The notes: a model not told the origin generated them from the letters alone. 64,000 nt of DNA from Pseudomonadales bacterium (GCA_028285415.1 JANQPF010000010.1:1-64000); one strand, 5' to 3'. Positions 16,228 to 24,379 are shown, counted from the stretch's first letter. A program made the numbers and translations.

Positions 16228-18453
16228 ATGAAAGCAAAGTACTGGCGGGTGATTTTTTGTCTCGCCTTTGTCACGAGTGTCGCGTCTGCTGACGAGCCGG
16301 CGATCGAAGAGATTGTTGTTACCGCGCAGAAAATTGAGCGTTCCCTGCAGGACACGCACGAAAGCGTGACGGTAATCACGGGCTACGAGATAGAACGACG
16401 CGGCATTCAAACGCTCGAGGACATCTATAACCAGACGGCGAACGTATTTGACCTCGGCAATAACGAAGGCTTCGGCATTCGCGGGGTGACCAACAACAGC
16501 GGCTCAACGGGCGGCGGGTCGGGTGAGCTGGCGACGTATTTCATCGATGGCGTTGCCGTCACCGGTTTCGGCAAGCGCTTTGTGCCGATGGATATGTGGG
16601 ACGTGGCCCAAGTAGAAATTCTGCGGGGTCCACAATCCACGAATCTCGGGCGTAACGCCATGATGGGAGCAGTCGTGATCTCCTCGGCAAGTCCCAGTAT
16701 GGACGGCTTCGACGCCGACTTCATGGTGGGTATCGGCAACGAAAACCGCCGTGAAACGGCCGGGATGGTCAACGTTCCTCTCGGCGAGACAGCGGCGCTG
16801 CGCTTCTCTGGAGAATTTCTCGAAACCGATGGCTACATCGACAACCCGACCCGTGGCGAGGATGATTTCGACGCTCGGGAAAACCAGACTTTTCGTGCCA
16901 AGCTCCTCTGGGAGCCGACGGATGAGCTCAGCATCCTCGCGGCGCTGCAGTATGTCGAGTCTGAACGCGGACAGAACCTCTTTCGTTTCGATCTGATCGA
17001 CGACGTGGAGGATCGCGACAACCTGGGAGCCCTCGATGATGGTGAGGAACTCGACGGCACGCTGATGACCCTTGATATCAACTACGATCTCAACCAGGAC
17101 TGGGCGCTGCGCTCCATCACTTCCTTCTTCGATACGGAGTATGACCGGTTCGACGATGACGACCTGTCACCGGCCAACGGCAACGCATTCCGCGGACGCC
17201 TGGCCAAGGACGAAAACTGGGCACAGGAGCTGCGCGCTGACTACAGCGGAGAAAAACTCCGCGGCAACCTGGGCGTTTATTACACCGAGGTGGACATCGA
17301 TAATCGCACGCTGGGTCTCGTCAACATCAACCCGACGCTGGTTGGCGTACCTGATCTGCTCCTGCCGTTTTATCCGTCGGTGCTGGAGGTGGACGTCAAC
17401 AGCCCGTTTTTCGGTGAAACCGAAAACATGGCCCTCTTCACAGAGTGGGAGTGGGATTTTACCGATGACTGGCGCCTGATTGCGGGACTGCGTTACGAAA
17501 CAGAAGAGCAGGACAATGATGCCCGGGTTGCGAACACCTTGAACCCAGGCACGCCGCTGCCCGACCCGGCGGTGGCAGGAGCTCAGGCGGCAGCGGTGAA
17601 TGGCCCGGCCGTCGGCGCACAGGTAGAGGCGGGTGTGGCGGCGGTCAACGCCGTCCTGCTTGCTCAGCTGACCCCGACGCAGGAGCTCACCTCGCCGGAC
17701 TTTGATGTGACGCTGGGAAAATTTGGTCTGGTATGGGACGTCAGTGAATCTGCGCAGCTCGGTTTCATCTTCAGCCAGGGCTATCGCTCCGGTGGGGCTG
17801 AGCTCAGCCTGAGCGGCAGGACGAGCGACTACGATCCCGAATATCTGAATAACTTCGAGCTGTCCCTCAGGTCGCAGTTCTGGGAAGGTCAGGTCACGCT
17901 CAACGCCAATTTCTTCTACAGCGACTGGCAGGACCAGCAGGTGACTATCGGCCTGAACGGCAACATTTTTGATACGGTTCTCGAGAATGCGGGTGAGTCC
18001 ACACTCTATGGCGGTGAGATTGAGCTTCGCGCGAATCCCAGCGAAAACCTCCGGCTCTTCGCCACGCTCGGATATACCCGCACGGAGTTCGACGACTACG
18101 TCAGCGTGCTCGATGGAGATCTCTCCGGCAATGAGTTTGCGTTCTCCCCGAACTGGACCGGCGCGCTGGGCGGCACCTACTACTTCCATGAGCACTGGTA
18201 TGTGGGCGCAAGCATCACGTGGCAGACAGAGATGTACGGCGACGTTCAGAATGCGATTGAACTCGATGAGCGTACGCTCCTGAACGTACAGGCGGGCTAC
18301 GAAGGCGAGCGATACACGGTGCGTCTTTACGGCAAAAACGTAACGGACGAAGTGTACGTCACGTCCCAGGGCACGGGCCTGGTACCTGGCTCAATTGTCG
18401 GTAAGCTCGGCGACCCCCTGGAAGTTGGTTTGCAGGTCACGTTCAGCCTCTGA
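16228..18453 (+). CDS. TonB-dependent receptor, siderophore-iron type
   Basis: A 741-residue outer-membrane receptor. A signal peptide ends near SVASA, followed by a TonB-box-like stretch (IEEIVVTAQ), the plug (EIVVTAQKIERSLQD to GPQSTNLGRNAMMGAVVI) and the barrel. I chose the ATG giving MKAKYWRVIFC because it starts a good signal peptide; the in-frame ATG at 16192 lies inside the Fur-like box. A stretch rich in Ala and Val (about residues 455-500) reads as an unusual barrel loop. With two PepSY proteins and Fur-like control it probably imports a ferric siderophore or similar chelate; the ligand is unknown. Confidence 0.88.
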   Translation: MKAKYWRVIFCLAFVTSVASADEPAIEEIVVTAQKIERSLQDTHESVTVITGYEIERRGIQTLEDIYNQTANVFDLGNNEGFGIRGVTNNSGSTGGGSGELATYFIDGVAVTGFGKRFVPMDMWDVAQVEILRGPQSTNLGRNAMMGAVVISSASPSMDGFDADFMVGIGNENRRETAGMVNVPLGETAALRFSGEFLETDGYIDNPTRGEDDFDARENQTFRAKLLWEPTDELSILAALQYVESERGQNLFRFDLIDDVEDRDNLGALDDGEELDGTLMTLDINYDLNQDWALRSITSFFDTEYDRFDDDDLSPANGNAFRGRLAKDENWAQELRADYSGEKLRGNLGVYYTEVDIDNRTLGLVNINPTLVGVPDLLLPFYPSVLEVDVNSPFFGETENMALFTEWEWDFTDDWRLIAGLRYETEEQDNDARVANTLNPGTPLPDPAVAGAQAAAVNGPAVGAQVEAGVAAVNAVLLAQLTPTQELTSPDFDVTLGKFGLVWDVSESAQLGFIFSQGYRSGGAELSLSGRTSDYDPEYLNNFELSLRSQFWEGQVTLNANFFYSDWQDQQVTIGLNGNIFDTVLENAGESTLYGGEIELRANPSENLRLFATLGYTRTEFDDYVSVLDGDLSGNEFAFSPNWTGALGGTYYFHEHWYVGASITWQTEMYGDVQNAIELDERTLLNVQAGYEGERYTVRLYGKNVTDEVYVTSQGTGLVPGSIVGKLGDPLEVGLQVTFSL

Positions 18454-18476
18454 CGGTAGACACTAAGGAGAGGGCC

Positions 18477-19028
18477 ATGAGCCGGATCGAAGAGCTACGC
18501 GAAGCGCTGGGCGGGGCCCACCCGCTGGCGGTGGACAAGGTCAAGGATCATCTCGAGACCTATGTCCGTGCCTTCATTGAGAATGCCCCGTTTGCGGTGA
18601 TGGCCAGCAGCGATGCCGAAGGAAATTGTGACGCTTCCCCCAAGGGCGGCAAACCCGGCTGGATCCACGTGCTCGACGACCGCACACTGTTGCTGCCTGA
18701 CGTGGGGGGTAATCGTCTCTTTCAGAGCTTCGTGAACTTCGAGTCGAATCCCAAGGCGGGATTCATATTCATGATTCCCGGGCTCGAGGTGACGGCGCGT
18801 GTCAACGGCCGGGTTGAGGTGCTCGAACGCGAAGCACTCTTAGAGCGCGGCATGCTTCCGGAGGTCTACAATCCGGATGACAATGCCGGGCTGGTTCAGG
18901 GGATTCTCGTGCACATCGACGAAGCCTACTTCCACTGTCCGCGCTCTATGCAGTTTGCAGATCTCTGGAATCGGGAGATCATCAAAACGAACGAGGGTCG
19001 CTCGCTCAAGTCACTCCTGAACGACTAA
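18477..19028 (+). CDS. PPOX-type FMN-binding protein (MSMEG_1061-like)
   Basis: A 183-residue flavoprotein of the pyridoxamine-phosphate-oxidase fold. VMASSDAEGNCDASPKGGKPG (residues about 41-61) and LLLPDVGGNRLFQSFVNF follow the FMN-dependent PPOX family related to MSMEG_1061. These enzymes reduce or oxidise unknown small molecules using FMN or F420. It starts 23 bp after the TonB receptor behind AAGGAGAGGGCC, so it is probably co-transcribed with the iron genes and could supply a reduction step, though this is speculation. It converges with the next gene with a 4-bp overlap. Confidence 0.75.
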   Translation: MSRIEELREALGGAHPLAVDKVKDHLETYVRAFIENAPFAVMASSDAEGNCDASPKGGKPGWIHVLDDRTLLLPDVGGNRLFQSFVNFESNPKAGFIFMIPGLEVTARVNGRVEVLEREALLERGMLPEVYNPDDNAGLVQGILVHIDEAYFHCPRSMQFADLWNREIIKTNEGRSLKSLLND

Positions 19029-19303
19029 GGCTCTTTCGTCGAATCCTTTGTGTTGTTGATGACTTGGGCAACCAGCCAGCCGGCAACGCAGATAGCGCCC
19101 AGCCAGACGATAACTGGCGCCGCACCCAACGTGGCAAGCCACAGGATCGGCGCAAAACAGCAAGCCAGGATCGCCGTACGCAACAAGCGAGGGTTGGCTG
19201 TACCGCGAAAGCGACGGCTACGTTTGGGGTCTACGTAAGCCAGGGCGGCTAGACATGCCGTCGACAATGTGGTGCAGAGGAACAGTACGGCGGGGGTGCT
19301 CAC
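19025..19303 (-). CDS. Small DUF3325-like membrane protein
   Basis: A 92-residue protein with three hydrophobic segments (ALFLCTTLSTACLAALAY-like N-terminus, LRTAILACCFAPILWLAT, VIVWLGAICVAGWLVAQV). Size, topology and position directly after a PepSY iron gene match the DUF3325 group of iron-uptake companions. Its ATG overlaps the stop of the PepSY gene in an ATGA arrangement, so translation is coupled. Function is unknown beyond this association, and the DUF assignment is from memory of the pattern. Confidence 0.6.
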   Translation of the reverse strand: MSTPAVLFLCTTLSTACLAALAYVDPKRSRRFRGTANPRLLRTAILACCFAPILWLATLGAAPVIVWLGAICVAGWLVAQVINNTKDSTKEP

Positions 19304-20892
19304 GACTGAACAACCACTGAGGTCTCACTGACGACGGGCTTGCGTGCGCGTCGCCACGCATCGAGATACAGCCCGCCGCCAATCAGCATGATGAGATCGA
19401 CCGATACGGTCAGCGCCTGCCCTGTCGCCAGCGCCTCACCCCAGCCGATGTGGCCGGTGAGCATGCGTATCGGAGGCAGCAGCAGCAGCGATACTCCAGC
19501 AAGCAACATCAGCCTGGGTTTGAGTGCCTCGCTCGGTGTCAGCCAGGCAAGGGCCACAACCACAGCACTCGTGAAGAGAAAACCGGATGGCGTCCACAGG
19601 GTCGTGTCGGCTAGGCCGTGGCTGGTGAAGAACGCGGCAGCTGATCCTGCGAGCGCAATGGGCAAGCCGTGGGCAAAGGTAACCACCGACTTGGTCACCC
19701 TGCGCCAGCTGGTGTGCATGCGGCGTTCGAGCCAGAGATACATCCCGGTCAACGTCAGATAACACATCGCAAAACCGAGCCCGAACCAAACGGCTTTTGA
19801 CAGCAACCCCGCAAAGTGGCCGAAGTGCAGCGGTCCGATCAAATCGAAGAGCTGGGAGCCGAGCGAGGGTTGCTGGCCGATTGTGGGTTTGACCCCCAGG
19901 AATTCTCCGGTTGCGCCTGAGTAAAGGCGTGTCGACTCCGTGAGGCCGTCTTCCGCGGCCGGCATGAACAACGTGACGGCGGCATCTCCCCGGCCGTAGT
20001 GCTCGATACCCACAAATCGCGGCAGGGTCGCCGTCTGTCCGTGCGCCTCGAGCAGGATGGCGTCCAGGCTCGCGGGATCTACGCGTCGAGTATCTTCCGG
20101 GAGTCCGGGACTGATCATGGCCTCCAGCATGGCCTCCTGGTCGCCGCCGAAGCCGACCATGGCCATCAGCGGGATGCCTATGGAGCCTGCGAAGCTGAAG
20201 AAGCTACCGGTAAACGCCAGCAGAAACGCAAACAACAGCCCCCAGCTGCCCGCGAGGGCGTGCCCGTCTTTGAGGCTCAGGGTCTTGTTTGAGCGTCGCA
20301 GTGTGAACATTTCTTTGAAGAAGTGTCGATGTATCAAAAAGCCCGAGATTGCAGCAATCATCATGGCAAGCCCGAGAATGCCGGTGAGGATCAAACCCCA
20401 GGGCCGCGGCAGGTGCAGCTCGGTGTGAACGTCGACGACAAAGCGTGACAGGGCAAGATCTTGGTCGCCGCGAAAGAGCTCGGCGCCCGTGCCGTCCTGT
20501 CGGCTGATGACTTCGCCGTTGTCGGGATTGACGCTGAACTGAGTCCCGATCTCCTCAATCTGGCCCTCAGCGTTCGTTTGGTGTTTGTGGAAAAACACCT
20601 GGAGCATGCCGGTTGCGGTCTGTCCCAGCCCAACGTCGACCCGGTACTCGGGGTCGACCTCCATTGCGAGTTCATCGATTATCGATTGCACGGAGGTCTG
20701 CTGGTTTTTATTGAGCACCACGTCGAGCGGCACGCCAGCCCGTGCGGCGCCGACGGACCAATGGCCAATTTCGTTGCTGAACACGGCCACGGTTCCGGTC
20801 AGGACAATGGCATATAGCAGCAGGCCGAGTAGCGCGCCTGACCAGCCGTGGATGGCAACGAGCGTTCTGGTGGTGTCTTGTTTCAATTCCAT
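19300..20892 (-). CDS. PepSY-associated membrane protein, long form
   Basis: A 530-residue inner-membrane protein. The first four membrane segments (from LLGLLLYAIVLTGTVAVFS to AVWFGLGFAMCYLTLTGMYL) and conserved histidines (LVAIHGWSGALLGL, VVDVHTELHLP, GPLHFGHFAG) are the PepSY/PiuB pattern. The C-terminal 130 residues add about four more membrane segments not present in the shorter paralog at 15047, making it a fused or extended form. It is probably an inner-membrane reductase for imported ferric chelates. It lies 2 bp after a DUF3649-like gene and overlaps a DUF3325-like gene, giving the usual three-gene iron module. Confidence 0.85.
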   Translation of the reverse strand: MELKQDTTRTLVAIHGWSGALLGLLLYAIVLTGTVAVFSNEIGHWSVGAARAGVPLDVVLNKNQQTSVQSIIDELAMEVDPEYRVDVGLGQTATGMLQVFFHKHQTNAEGQIEEIGTQFSVNPDNGEVISRQDGTGAELFRGDQDLALSRFVVDVHTELHLPRPWGLILTGILGLAMMIAAISGFLIHRHFFKEMFTLRRSNKTLSLKDGHALAGSWGLLFAFLLAFTGSFFSFAGSIGIPLMAMVGFGGDQEAMLEAMISPGLPEDTRRVDPASLDAILLEAHGQTATLPRFVGIEHYGRGDAAVTLFMPAAEDGLTESTRLYSGATGEFLGVKPTIGQQPSLGSQLFDLIGPLHFGHFAGLLSKAVWFGLGFAMCYLTLTGMYLWLERRMHTSWRRVTKSVVTFAHGLPIALAGSAAAFFTSHGLADTTLWTPSGFLFTSAVVVALAWLTPSEALKPRLMLLAGVSLLLLPPIRMLTGHIGWGEALATGQALTVSVDLIMLIGGGLYLDAWRRARKPVVSETSVVVQS

Positions 20893-20894
20893 GC

Positions 20895-21176
20895 TCAGCT
20901 CATGAAGTGACGTACCAGTAGAAGCGCGTTGATCGCGGTGATGCTCACGCTGATGACAATTGCGCGTGGAAGACTGCGATCGAGACAGGCAGCAAAGAAG
21001 AAAACCGCCCAGATCAATGGAAAGAGCACGAGCGGCAGCATCATGTTGTCAACCTGAGCCTCACCAGGTGGCAGCCAGGTTGCCATTGCCGCCATCATCA
21101 CGATGGCGGCAATGAGCGTCCAAGGTCCGGCCAGGAAAATCCGTGGCCACAATTTGTGTGATGCAACTGAGGTCAT
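20895..21176 (-). CDS. Small DUF3649-like membrane protein
   Basis: A 93-residue protein with three hydrophobic helices (IFLAGPWTLIAAIVMMAAMA, MLPLVLFPLIWAVFFFAACL, AIVISVSITAINALLLV). The pattern and location just before a PepSY gene match DUF3649-type iron-uptake companions. I chose the ATG at 21176 because AGAAGGGC precedes it; a longer form would start at 21203. Its promoter region contains a Fur-like box 29 bp upstream. Biochemical role unknown. Confidence 0.6.
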   Translation of the reverse strand: MTSVASHKLWPRIFLAGPWTLIAAIVMMAAMATWLPPGEAQVDNMMLPLVLFPLIWAVFFFAACLDRSLPRAIVISVSITAINALLLVRHFMS

Positions 21177-21204
21177 GCCCTTCTGTCGATGCGCCTTTCC
21201 CAAG

Positions 21205-21225
21205 TGAGAATGATAGTATTTCTCA
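21205..21225. promoter_or_regulatory. Fur-like box upstream of PepSY module
   Basis: TGAGAATGATAGTATTTCTCA has outer arms TGAGAA and TTCTCA in inverted orientation and the AATGATA core typical of Fur sites. It lies between the DUF3649-like gene (minus strand, start 21176) and the end of the DUF6607-like gene, which suggests that the PepSY module has its own iron-repressed promoter. Confidence 0.7.
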
Positions 21226-21250
21226 TTTGCGCGCGCAACGAGTCGCGGTA

Positions 21251-22372
21251 TCAGTTGCTCGTATACGCGCGCATCTCCGCTCCGACCAGGGCTTTGGCGG
21301 TGGTGGGGTCAAAGCCGGTGTCGGCGGTAGTCTCCTCGGCGAGGCTGAACATGGCCATGAACATCGATTTGCCGTCTACCTCCCCCCGCAGGGTCACCCG
21401 ACCGTTGCTGTTCAAGGTCTCCGCCCAGGCATCGCGCACCACCGACCAGAAAGGCCCGGTGCGTTGCCAGTACTCATCCCCTGCAGACCAGTCGAAAGCG
21501 GTGATGCGCTCGTAGCGGGCGAGTCCGGCTTCGCGAGCAAGCACCGATTCTTCTTTGGCGACATGGCCAGCGGGATCCAGCACCACTTTCAGGTTGTCCT
21601 CCTCCTGCACCCAGCCGGTGGGATAGATGGTGTGACGATTGGTGCCGATCAGCACGTGGTAGTCGTCGCGTACGCTGAATTCGCGACGCGGCAGCGGTCT
21701 CCAGGTCTCATCGCTCTGCCAGCTGGAGTAGTTGGCGAAGTGTCGCCAGGTGCCTTTGGCTTGATAGCGAGGCGAGTCATCCACCTGGTAGACCGACTGC
21801 GTCCAGGTCCCCTTGACGGCGTTGCGCGGCAGGGTCTGCTGTGCCCAGGTGTTGTGCCCCGCGTACACGTTCAGCTCACGGTGCTCGTAGCGCCAGTCCT
21901 GGCGCCAGTGCTTGACGACAATGGGATCGGAGTGCGTACCGTCCTCCTTGACGATACGCATGACCAGAATGTGCTGCAGACTGACGAAATCCGGTTCGTC
22001 GGCAACGACGTAAACGTGTTCCGTGCCCCAGGATTGATACGGTGCGGTGGGTTGATACCCCGGGGTGAAGCCAACGGTTTCTATGAAGTCGAAGCTGGTT
22101 CGGTAGGGACCGGCCATCGCCAGGATCGCGCGACGATCGCGCTCCTGGTCCGTGATCCCCGCTTCCCTGATGGCTAGCCAGCTGTCCGTGGGCTCGGTCA
22201 CCAGTTCTACCTCCGGGCCTTGCGACGTGCCGCCGCGCGGTTGCATCTCACTGTCTTCGAGAAACTGCCAGGCGTACGTGTACTGGCGGGTTGCGTCAGG
22301 TGGCTGTGCATGGCTCACGGTCGTGAGGCCGGGCAACAACAACAGGCAGAGGGCAAGTCGAGGTGCGCGCAT
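21251..22372 (-). CDS. DUF6607-like exported protein
   Basis: A 373-residue protein with a signal peptide (LCLLLLPGLTTVSHA). Its conserved blocks (AGPYRTSFDFIETVGFTPG, YQSWGTEHVYVVAD, VVKHWRQDWRYEHRELNVY, SPRYQAKGTW, REFSVRDDYHVLIGTNRHT) match the uncharacterised DUF6607 family, which is often encoded next to TonB receptors and PepSY proteins. The mature protein is rich in Trp and Tyr, as in periplasmic or outer-membrane-associated binding proteins. I chose the ATG at 22372 because GAGGAG lies 7 bp before it and it begins the signal peptide. Role in iron acquisition is inferred from context. Confidence 0.75.
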   Translation of the reverse strand: MRAPRLALCLLLLPGLTTVSHAQPPDATRQYTYAWQFLEDSEMQPRGGTSQGPEVELVTEPTDSWLAIREAGITDQERDRRAILAMAGPYRTSFDFIETVGFTPGYQPTAPYQSWGTEHVYVVADEPDFVSLQHILVMRIVKEDGTHSDPIVVKHWRQDWRYEHRELNVYAGHNTWAQQTLPRNAVKGTWTQSVYQVDDSPRYQAKGTWRHFANYSSWQSDETWRPLPRREFSVRDDYHVLIGTNRHTIYPTGWVQEEDNLKVVLDPAGHVAKEESVLAREAGLARYERITAFDWSAGDEYWQRTGPFWSVVRDAWAETLNSNGRVTLRGEVDGKSMFMAMFSLAEETTADTGFDPTTAKALVGAEMRAYTSN

Positions 22373-22383
22373 GCAGATACTCC

Positions 22384-22497
22384 TCAAATCAGTGTCCAGG
22401 AAAATGCGTAAAGCGCCATGAAAGCGCCGGTGCAGATGATCCAAGCGCTGGTACGAAACATCCGGTTGGCACGATGATACGGGGTGGAAGCTCTCAT
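22384..22497 (-). CDS. 37-residue single-pass membrane microprotein
   Basis: A very short gene encoding MRASTPYHRANRMFRTSAWI continued by a hydrophobic stretch ending TLI. Residues about 17-36 form one membrane helix. Its ATG overlaps the TGA of the upstream unknown gene as ATGA and is preceded by AAGGAGAACACGC, a strong ribosome site. The stop is 11 bp before the DUF6607-like start. Coupling, ribosome site and a clean membrane helix make it a credible gene missed by length cut-offs. It may be a small subunit of the iron-uptake machinery. Confidence 0.65.
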   Translation of the reverse strand: MRASTPYHRANRMFRTSAWIICTGAFMALYAFSWTLI

Positions 22498-22970
22498 GCG
22501 TGTTCTCCTTGAACCAGCGTCATGTGTTGCAGGCCGGTACAGGTCAGACCGGATGCGCCCAATTCGCTGAGATACGCCGTCGCCACCCGGCGCCAGGTGT
22601 GGTTCAGCCGGCCAGCAATCAGTCCGCTCAGTTCGTTGCGGGCACTGTCCGGATGGTTGCGTTGCATGGCGCGCATGGCCTGTAGCAGCGTCACTTCGTC
22701 GCCGGTCAGCTCTGCCGCGCAGGCACCATTCAGCTGCACCGGTCGATAGGCGGCCAGGGCCAGCAGGCTCATCAACTCGTCGAGCGGCTCCATTGCTGCC
22801 AGGCAGTCGTGATTCAGGTAGAGCGGGATCAGATCGCGCTTGATGCAGCGTCGCTCGCGGGCGGCCTCTGCCCACGACCGTACGCTTTGAATAAACAGTT
22901 GAGCGCCGGTGGACAGGCTGGTCAGTGAAACGGTGTTTGCGGTCTCGGCATCAGTGGTTTCTGCTGACAA
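22494..22970 (-). CDS. Uncharacterised helical protein, first gene of iron operon
   Basis: A 158-residue soluble, mostly helical protein with no signal peptide and no domain I can name with confidence. Visible features are two cysteines near the middle and C-terminus (NHDCLAAM, LTCTGLQHM) and a long run of Leu/Ala helices (LDELMSLLALAAYRPVQL). It starts 17 bp from a near-perfect Fur-like palindrome and leads the genes for the 37-residue microprotein and the DUF6607-like protein, so it is almost certainly iron-regulated. Small proteins in this position of other iron loci are likewise uncharacterised. A cytosolic accessory or regulatory role is possible. Confidence 0.6.
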   Translation of the reverse strand: MSAETTDAETANTVSLTSLSTGAQLFIQSVRSWAEAARERRCIKRDLIPLYLNHDCLAAMEPLDELMSLLALAAYRPVQLNGACAAELTGDEVTLLQAMRAMQRNHPDSARNELSGLIAGRLNHTWRRVATAYLSELGASGLTCTGLQHMTLVQGEHA

Positions 22971-22987
22971 AGGGATCTCCTTACTTC

Positions 22988-23010
22988 TAAATGAGAATAA
23001 TACTCATTTA
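22988..23010. promoter_or_regulatory. Palindromic Fur-like box
   Basis: TAAATGAG (22988-22995) and CTCATTTA (23003-23010) are perfect inverted arms around AATAATA; the whole resembles overlapping Fur hexamers. It sits 17 bp upstream of the 158-residue gene, placing that operon under iron control. Confidence 0.72.
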
Positions 23011-23047
23011 GATTTGTAAGGCAAGCCCTTTTGTCGGGCTCGTCCGA

Positions 23048-23488
23048 TCAGAGATCCTGAAAGCGGTGCGCTTCCAGCGCAATACGCTTGCTCTGCGCCA
23101 GAAAGAGCGCGGCGAGTTCGGTCGCGGCGGCTTTTGCCGGCCCAGGGCGACCGCGCTCGAGCAGTGATTGGTAAGTAGCGTGCTCCAGCTGCAGGTGACT
23201 GACTAGCCAGGTGGTGAGCGCGCGGGAATCGTCGGTGACGGTCAGGGAGACCGCATCCTGAGCGCCTTTTTCGAGCGTGACGGTGCGTTTCAGCGCACGT
23301 TGGGGCATCCGATCGACTATGCGCTGCACGGTCAGCCGGAGTTCTCCCAGCTGGCTGGCGAACGCCCGACCCAGCAGGAGCGCTCGCTGATTGGGGGAAG
23401 CCTCTAGATAGCCCTCCAGGCTGCGGTGCAAAACGGCGAGGTTGCGAAGGGTGCCTGCAGTCAGGGCGTCGATGGTCAGCGCGTCCAT
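23048..23488 (-). CDS. Uncharacterised all-helical protein
   Basis: A 146-residue protein of unknown family. It is predicted almost entirely alpha-helical, with evenly spaced charged residues, His/Glu pairs near the end (LVSHLQLEHATYQSLLERG, ALEAHRF) and no signal peptide or membrane segment. Four-helix bundle proteins of the hemerythrin or ferritin-like type have this look, but the ligand pattern is incomplete, so I do not claim one. It follows the DUF2256 gene by 19 bp and probably belongs to the cytochrome/DUF2256 transcript. Confidence 0.5.
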   Translation of the reverse strand: MDALTIDALTAGTLRNLAVLHRSLEGYLEASPNQRALLLGRAFASQLGELRLTVQRIVDRMPQRALKRTVTLEKGAQDAVSLTVTDDSRALTTWLVSHLQLEHATYQSLLERGRPGPAKAAATELAALFLAQSKRIALEAHRFQDL

Positions 23489-23507
23489 GTCACCCGCACG
23501 ATGTCGA

Positions 23508-23666
23508 TCACGCTGATTTTACGTCATTAGCGGGTCGCTGACCGCGGCATCGCCGCGAGCAGTATTTCACTGCGTCCCAGTTTTTGGACCACATCCGCCG
23601 CCAGCTGAAGGGGCGCCGGCAGGTGGCGCAGATTTTCGCCGGCAGGTTGCCCTTGCGGTGAGGCAA
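23508..23666 (-). CDS. DUF2256 zinc-ribbon-like small protein
   Basis: A 52-residue protein with the DUF2256 pattern: KICATCRRPFSWRRMWSKNW, then VKYCSRRC, giving two CxxC-like pairs that probably bind zinc. The function of the family is unknown; members often lie near photolyase, redox or cytochrome genes. I chose TTG at 23666 (MPHRKGNLPAKIC), which gives the usual family start and lies 1 bp from the cytochrome gene stop. An ATG at 23699 would extend it by 11 residues into that gene. Start confidence is low, family confidence is good. Confidence 0.75.
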   Translation of the reverse strand: MPHRKGNLPAKICATCRRPFSWRRMWSKNWDAVKYCSRRCRGQRPANDVKSA

Positions 23667-23667
23667 C

Positions 23668-23967
23668 TCAGCGCCCGTAGTGCTCAGCAAGGATTGCAAT
23701 CTCCTCGTCGGTCAGACTGGCCGCCATGCCCTGCATGATGCCGTTCTGGCGTTTGCCGTCGCGATAAGCACGCAGCTGCAGGCGTAGATAACGCTCCCAC
23801 TGTCCGTTGAGATTGGGGTAACTCGCGGCAACGGCCCTGCCGTCGATGCCGTGACAGGCGACGCATCCTTTGTCCTGGACCAGTTGCTCACCGCTGGGGT
23901 GTTCCGTCGAGCACCCCGCGGCCACGGCGATCAGCGCGAGTGCAGGCAGTCGTAGTTTCTTAGCCAT
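23668..23967 (-). CDS. Cytochrome c, small lipoprotein form
   Basis: A 99-residue class I cytochrome c with a lipoprotein signal (ALALIAVAAGC; lipidated Cys about residue 19) and one heme site CVACH (about residues 35-39). The axial Met is probably in GIMQGMAASL. It resembles one half of a cytochrome c4. The ATG at 23967 was chosen because it begins the lipoprotein signal. It lies 4 bp after the stop of a second small cytochrome and likely carries electrons in the periplasm to a terminal oxidase or other acceptor. Confidence 0.82.
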   Translation of the reverse strand: MAKKLRLPALALIAVAAGCSTEHPSGEQLVQDKGCVACHGIDGRAVAASYPNLNGQWERYLRLQLRAYRDGKRQNGIMQGMAASLTDEEIAILAEHYGR

Positions 23968-23971
23968 GTGG

Positions 23972-24286
23972 TTACCCCGCTTTGCGGTTGAAATAGTCAG
24001 CCAGGATTGTGATGTCGTCGTCGCTGAGCTGTATCGCCTGGGCATTCATCTGGTTGCCGGGTTCCGCCTGCTCGCGGAAGTAGCGCAGTCGACTGACGAG
24101 GTAAGCCTCGTTCTGACCGGCAATGTTGGGATACCTGTCCGAGTTGGCGATGCCCGTCTGGCCGTGGCAGGTCACGCAGTGGTACTTCCAGGCGAGGCGG
24201 GCGCCGTCTTCGTCTGTGTCAGCGTAGGCCGTGGATGCGGCGATGACCGCAGTGATGAGGATCATCGCAGTGAACCTTCGTTTCAT
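23972..24286 (-). CDS. Cytochrome c, small periplasmic form
   Basis: A 104-residue class I cytochrome c with a cleavable signal peptide ending STAYA and the heme motif CVTCH (residues 37-41), followed by GQTGIANSDRYPNIAGQ, a c4/c553-type signature. The axial Met is probably in NQMNAQAIQL. The true start is the ATG at 24286; in-frame ATGs farther upstream would run into the divergent ubiG gene. It pairs with the lipoprotein cytochrome just downstream, so together they may act as the two halves of a c4-like electron carrier. Confidence 0.85.
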   Translation of the reverse strand: MKRRFTAMILITAVIAASTAYADTDEDGARLAWKYHCVTCHGQTGIANSDRYPNIAGQNEAYLVSRLRYFREQAEPGNQMNAQAIQLSDDDITILADYFNRKAG

Positions 24287-24379
24287 ACAATATGTCCAAT
24301 AAATATCTAATAAATGGCAGTGTACATTACCTGTGTGAAAAATATGTATAATATATGTCCAAATTAAAGAACCCATAAT
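24287..24379. promoter_or_regulatory. AT-rich divergent promoter region with 10-bp direct repeats
   Basis: This short gap between the cytochrome and ubiG genes is far more AT-rich than its surroundings. ATATGTCCAA occurs at 24290-24299 and again at 24353-24362, 63 bp apart (about six helical turns). A TATAAT sits at 24347-24352, a candidate -10 for ubiG, without a canonical -35. The repeats may be sites for a regulator of respiratory genes, but none is identified. Confidence 0.45.
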
